Source of the DNA: Hetaerina americana | Taxonomy: Eukaryota; Arthropoda; Insecta; Odonata; Calopterygidae | DNA: 64,000 bases | Assembly (NCBI GenBank): GCA_022747635.1 | Contig: JAKTNV010000009.1 | Span: 31,162,622 to 31,226,621 of the forward strand | Reading direction: 5' to 3' | Part shown: positions 62,001 through 64,000 of the stretch, piece by piece | Layout: the number at the start of each line of letters is the position of its first letter | Position numbering within the stretch: position 1 is the first letter of the stretch | Position numbers and translations under genes: made by a program | The notes under the pieces: generated by a model | Databases searched by the model: none | What the model saw: the letters and a program-made list of their open reading frames with translations, nothing else | Told to the model about the DNA's origin: nothing

Positions 62001-63599
62001 ATGATTACGTGCAGCCATTCCATGTGAAATGCGTAAGGATTGTCATCATCAGTGGTAGTCTAACCTATTAAAGTTTAGGGCTGGTTTTAAAACAAAGAAA
62101 TAAACCGCAGTCGTAGACCCGAGGGTCCGTTTTATAGGTGCGGGTAGAGTTCATTTCTTACTACGCCCGAGGGAATTTACGCACTGACATAAATTGACGG
62201 AGTAGATGCGGGAGCAGTTCCTCTTTCTATGGCGCCTGTGGTTTACGATTAATTCCTGGTAGGTAGAAGACATCATCATGTGAGGTCTTCTAGGTACCCT
62301 CATACCAGCAACTAGCACCTGAATTTGTTAGGTTGCTAAGCCGCGCTAAGGTTGGAAATAGGCTTTTAATTTAACAATTTTATTATTTAGTTTTGTCACA
62401 TATAATTACATTAATCAAAATTGCATTCAATTTCATTACATCTGTTTTTAAACTTTAACGATCCGCTGTCAATTATTGCTAGTGCCTGCCAATCAATTCT
62501 CTTCCCTCGCTTAGTTTATTTACTGGTATAAATGCAGTAGAACATCGATCTCAATGTACTCCTTGTATCTATTCCACACCCCAGTATATTTTTTCTGTTC
62601 AACACTAGATTTTTTATATTTATTGAAACATTTGCTCCTTTGAAAACCTGATGTATGACATTATTATTCAATTTAGAGAAGTAATTAAGTAGATTTATAA
62701 TGAGGGGAACTGAACCAAGAGGCATTGACACACCCGAAAATAAAAGTGAAAAAAATACAATTTAGTGCTAAATATTATTCATGTTCAATATGACTGAGTT
62801 AGCTTCGAATGGGTAATTAATAGACGCTGTTGGTGTTGAATATTGAGGAGAATAAAGATTCCAGTCATGCATATATTGATCGCTGAAATGTTAGCATCCA
62901 CTTCTAAAAATTATCTGCAAATAATGAATAGCATTAGTGACTTTAAAAGGGGAATAAATTTTAATTAATGTTTAAAAGTCTGTTGGAATCAATTCGCATA
63001 AGCCATAACTTGCAAATGAATTGATGGTGGTACATACAAGGCAAGATACCAATAAAGAATTTTCTCAGGATGTTTAATCTGTCAACCGAGAATTACCTTT
63101 TTAATTAATAAAAAATTACAAAAAACAGAATGAAGCAATCATATACAAACTTTTGCCAATCAATTAAAATTGTAATAGTATACTTTTTCATCTAGTTTAG
63201 ATCATATTTAATAAATGTGAATTTCAATTTTCATATATATTTGGGTAATATCTCGCCAGTGAAAGAGAAATAATTGTGAGGCTATCATTTTGGTTTTCCA
63301 TGATTCCTCAGTTCATCTCGTCAATTTCTTGGGACAAACAATAAAAGGCTATATTTTATGAGCCACTTCGAGCATAGGTTGACCTTTTTAGTTGGGCTGA
63401 CAATGTGGTAAAGCACTTCTTAATGCCATAATTTCAAGTTTTTTATGCCCAATATTCTGACAACTTCGATTCATTGTTTTCCCTTTCTCATTGCAAAACT
63501 TCAGTTCATTCAACACTTCATTACAGTTCAAGACATTCTAAAGTATAAAAGGAATTCAATTTGATAATGATTTTTAATCTGCAACTGTGGAAAAGGCTT
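62001..63599. other. AT-rich DNA, no gene seen
   Basis: Apart from a slightly GC-richer stretch to about 62340, this is AT-rich and featureless. Confidence 0.4.
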
Positions 63600-64000
63600 C
63601 CAACTTATGTGGACGAAAATAGATGAATTCTTTACCAGTTTTCATTTAAATAGAATCCGGGTAGATGTAAAGGCGCTGAAAATCTCCAAATTTGGAAACA
63701 GAAGAGAGATCAGGATGAAAAGAATAATGTCGCATGATATGGAACAAGACGTTTGCAAGCCGGAGAAGGGTTACCGCGTGCCTGGAAAAGAGAGAGGAGG
63801 AAGGTGCCCCTCTAGTTGGAAGAACGGTAGTAGGAAGAATAACGGTGTTTTGAGGAGGAGAAAGTTAAAGTGCGGTAAGAGGAAAACCAGGGAAAGGGGA
63901 GAAAGCAGGAGGGGAAGGGATAGGAGTTATGGGGCACAGATTGAGTAAAGGAAACGAGAGAAGGCGTGTGTGTCTGTGGAGAAGAATGAATGAGTGTGCG
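63600..64000. other. Purine-rich patch at window end
   Basis: The plus strand is A/G-rich from about 63690 to the end. A 113-codon plus-strand frame (63607-63948) is rich in R, K and G, and I recognise no domain. It may continue beyond the window, so its nature cannot be settled here. Confidence 0.3.

Overview
This looks like nuclear DNA from an arthropod, most likely an insect. It is AT-rich, has no dense operon-like gene layout, and contains mariner transposons, decayed LINE retrotransposons and tRNA-derived SINEs of types common in insects and other arthropods. I could not identify the species. I found no host protein-coding gene that I can support. The window reads as intergenic or intronic DNA, with a few GC- and CpG-rich islands that could hold promoters or untranslated exons.

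Layout. 1-11 kb: AT-rich DNA with two minus-strand LINE relics (about 2.6-3.25 and 4.9-5.4 kb), a tRNA-like sequence (3.67 kb), a 92-bp mariner-type MITE (5.73 kb) and a three-copy 32-bp tandem repeat (9.72 kb). 11.8-20.3 kb is a LINE and SINE graveyard. It has LINE C-terminal and reverse-transcriptase (RT) relics on both strands, a 5'-truncated SINE abutting a second kind of LINE at 14.1 kb, and what is probably one nearly full-length minus-strand LINE from 20.27 to 16.69 kb (endonuclease, then RT, then C-terminal tail, in the right order). 20.3-24.6 kb holds little. 24.8-26.1 kb is a complete mariner (DD34D) with very long, nearly identical terminal repeats.

26.8-29.75 kb is a GC- and CpG-rich block with G-quadruplex-forming runs. 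A second block at 31.4-32.35 kb has a TATA-like box and GA/GT tracts, and a third lies at 36.1-36.8 kb. These are the best candidates for host regulatory DNA. 37.5 kb has a 107-bp near-perfect palindrome. 38-44 kb is nearly featureless AT-rich DNA with small hairpins. An unrecognised, highly charged minus-strand open frame lies at 44.1-44.5 kb. A longer SINE copy is at 45.92-46.21 kb, and plus-strand LINE relics are at 48.0-48.37 and 52.88-53.11 kb. A GC-rich patch at 55.5-56.3 kb, a (TA)47 microsatellite at 58.4 kb, an internally deleted mariner with perfect 33-bp terminal repeats at 58.73-59.49 kb, and two purine-rich GC patches (61.45-62.0 and 63.6-64.0 kb) complete the window.

Nothing here forms a pathway. 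The unifying theme is transposable-element history: three unrelated mariner-type families (one complete, one internally deleted, one MITE), at least ten LINE relics that mostly look like one related family, and at least two SINE copies. LINE and SINE identifications rest on my reading of broken translations against family patterns I know, not on a database search.
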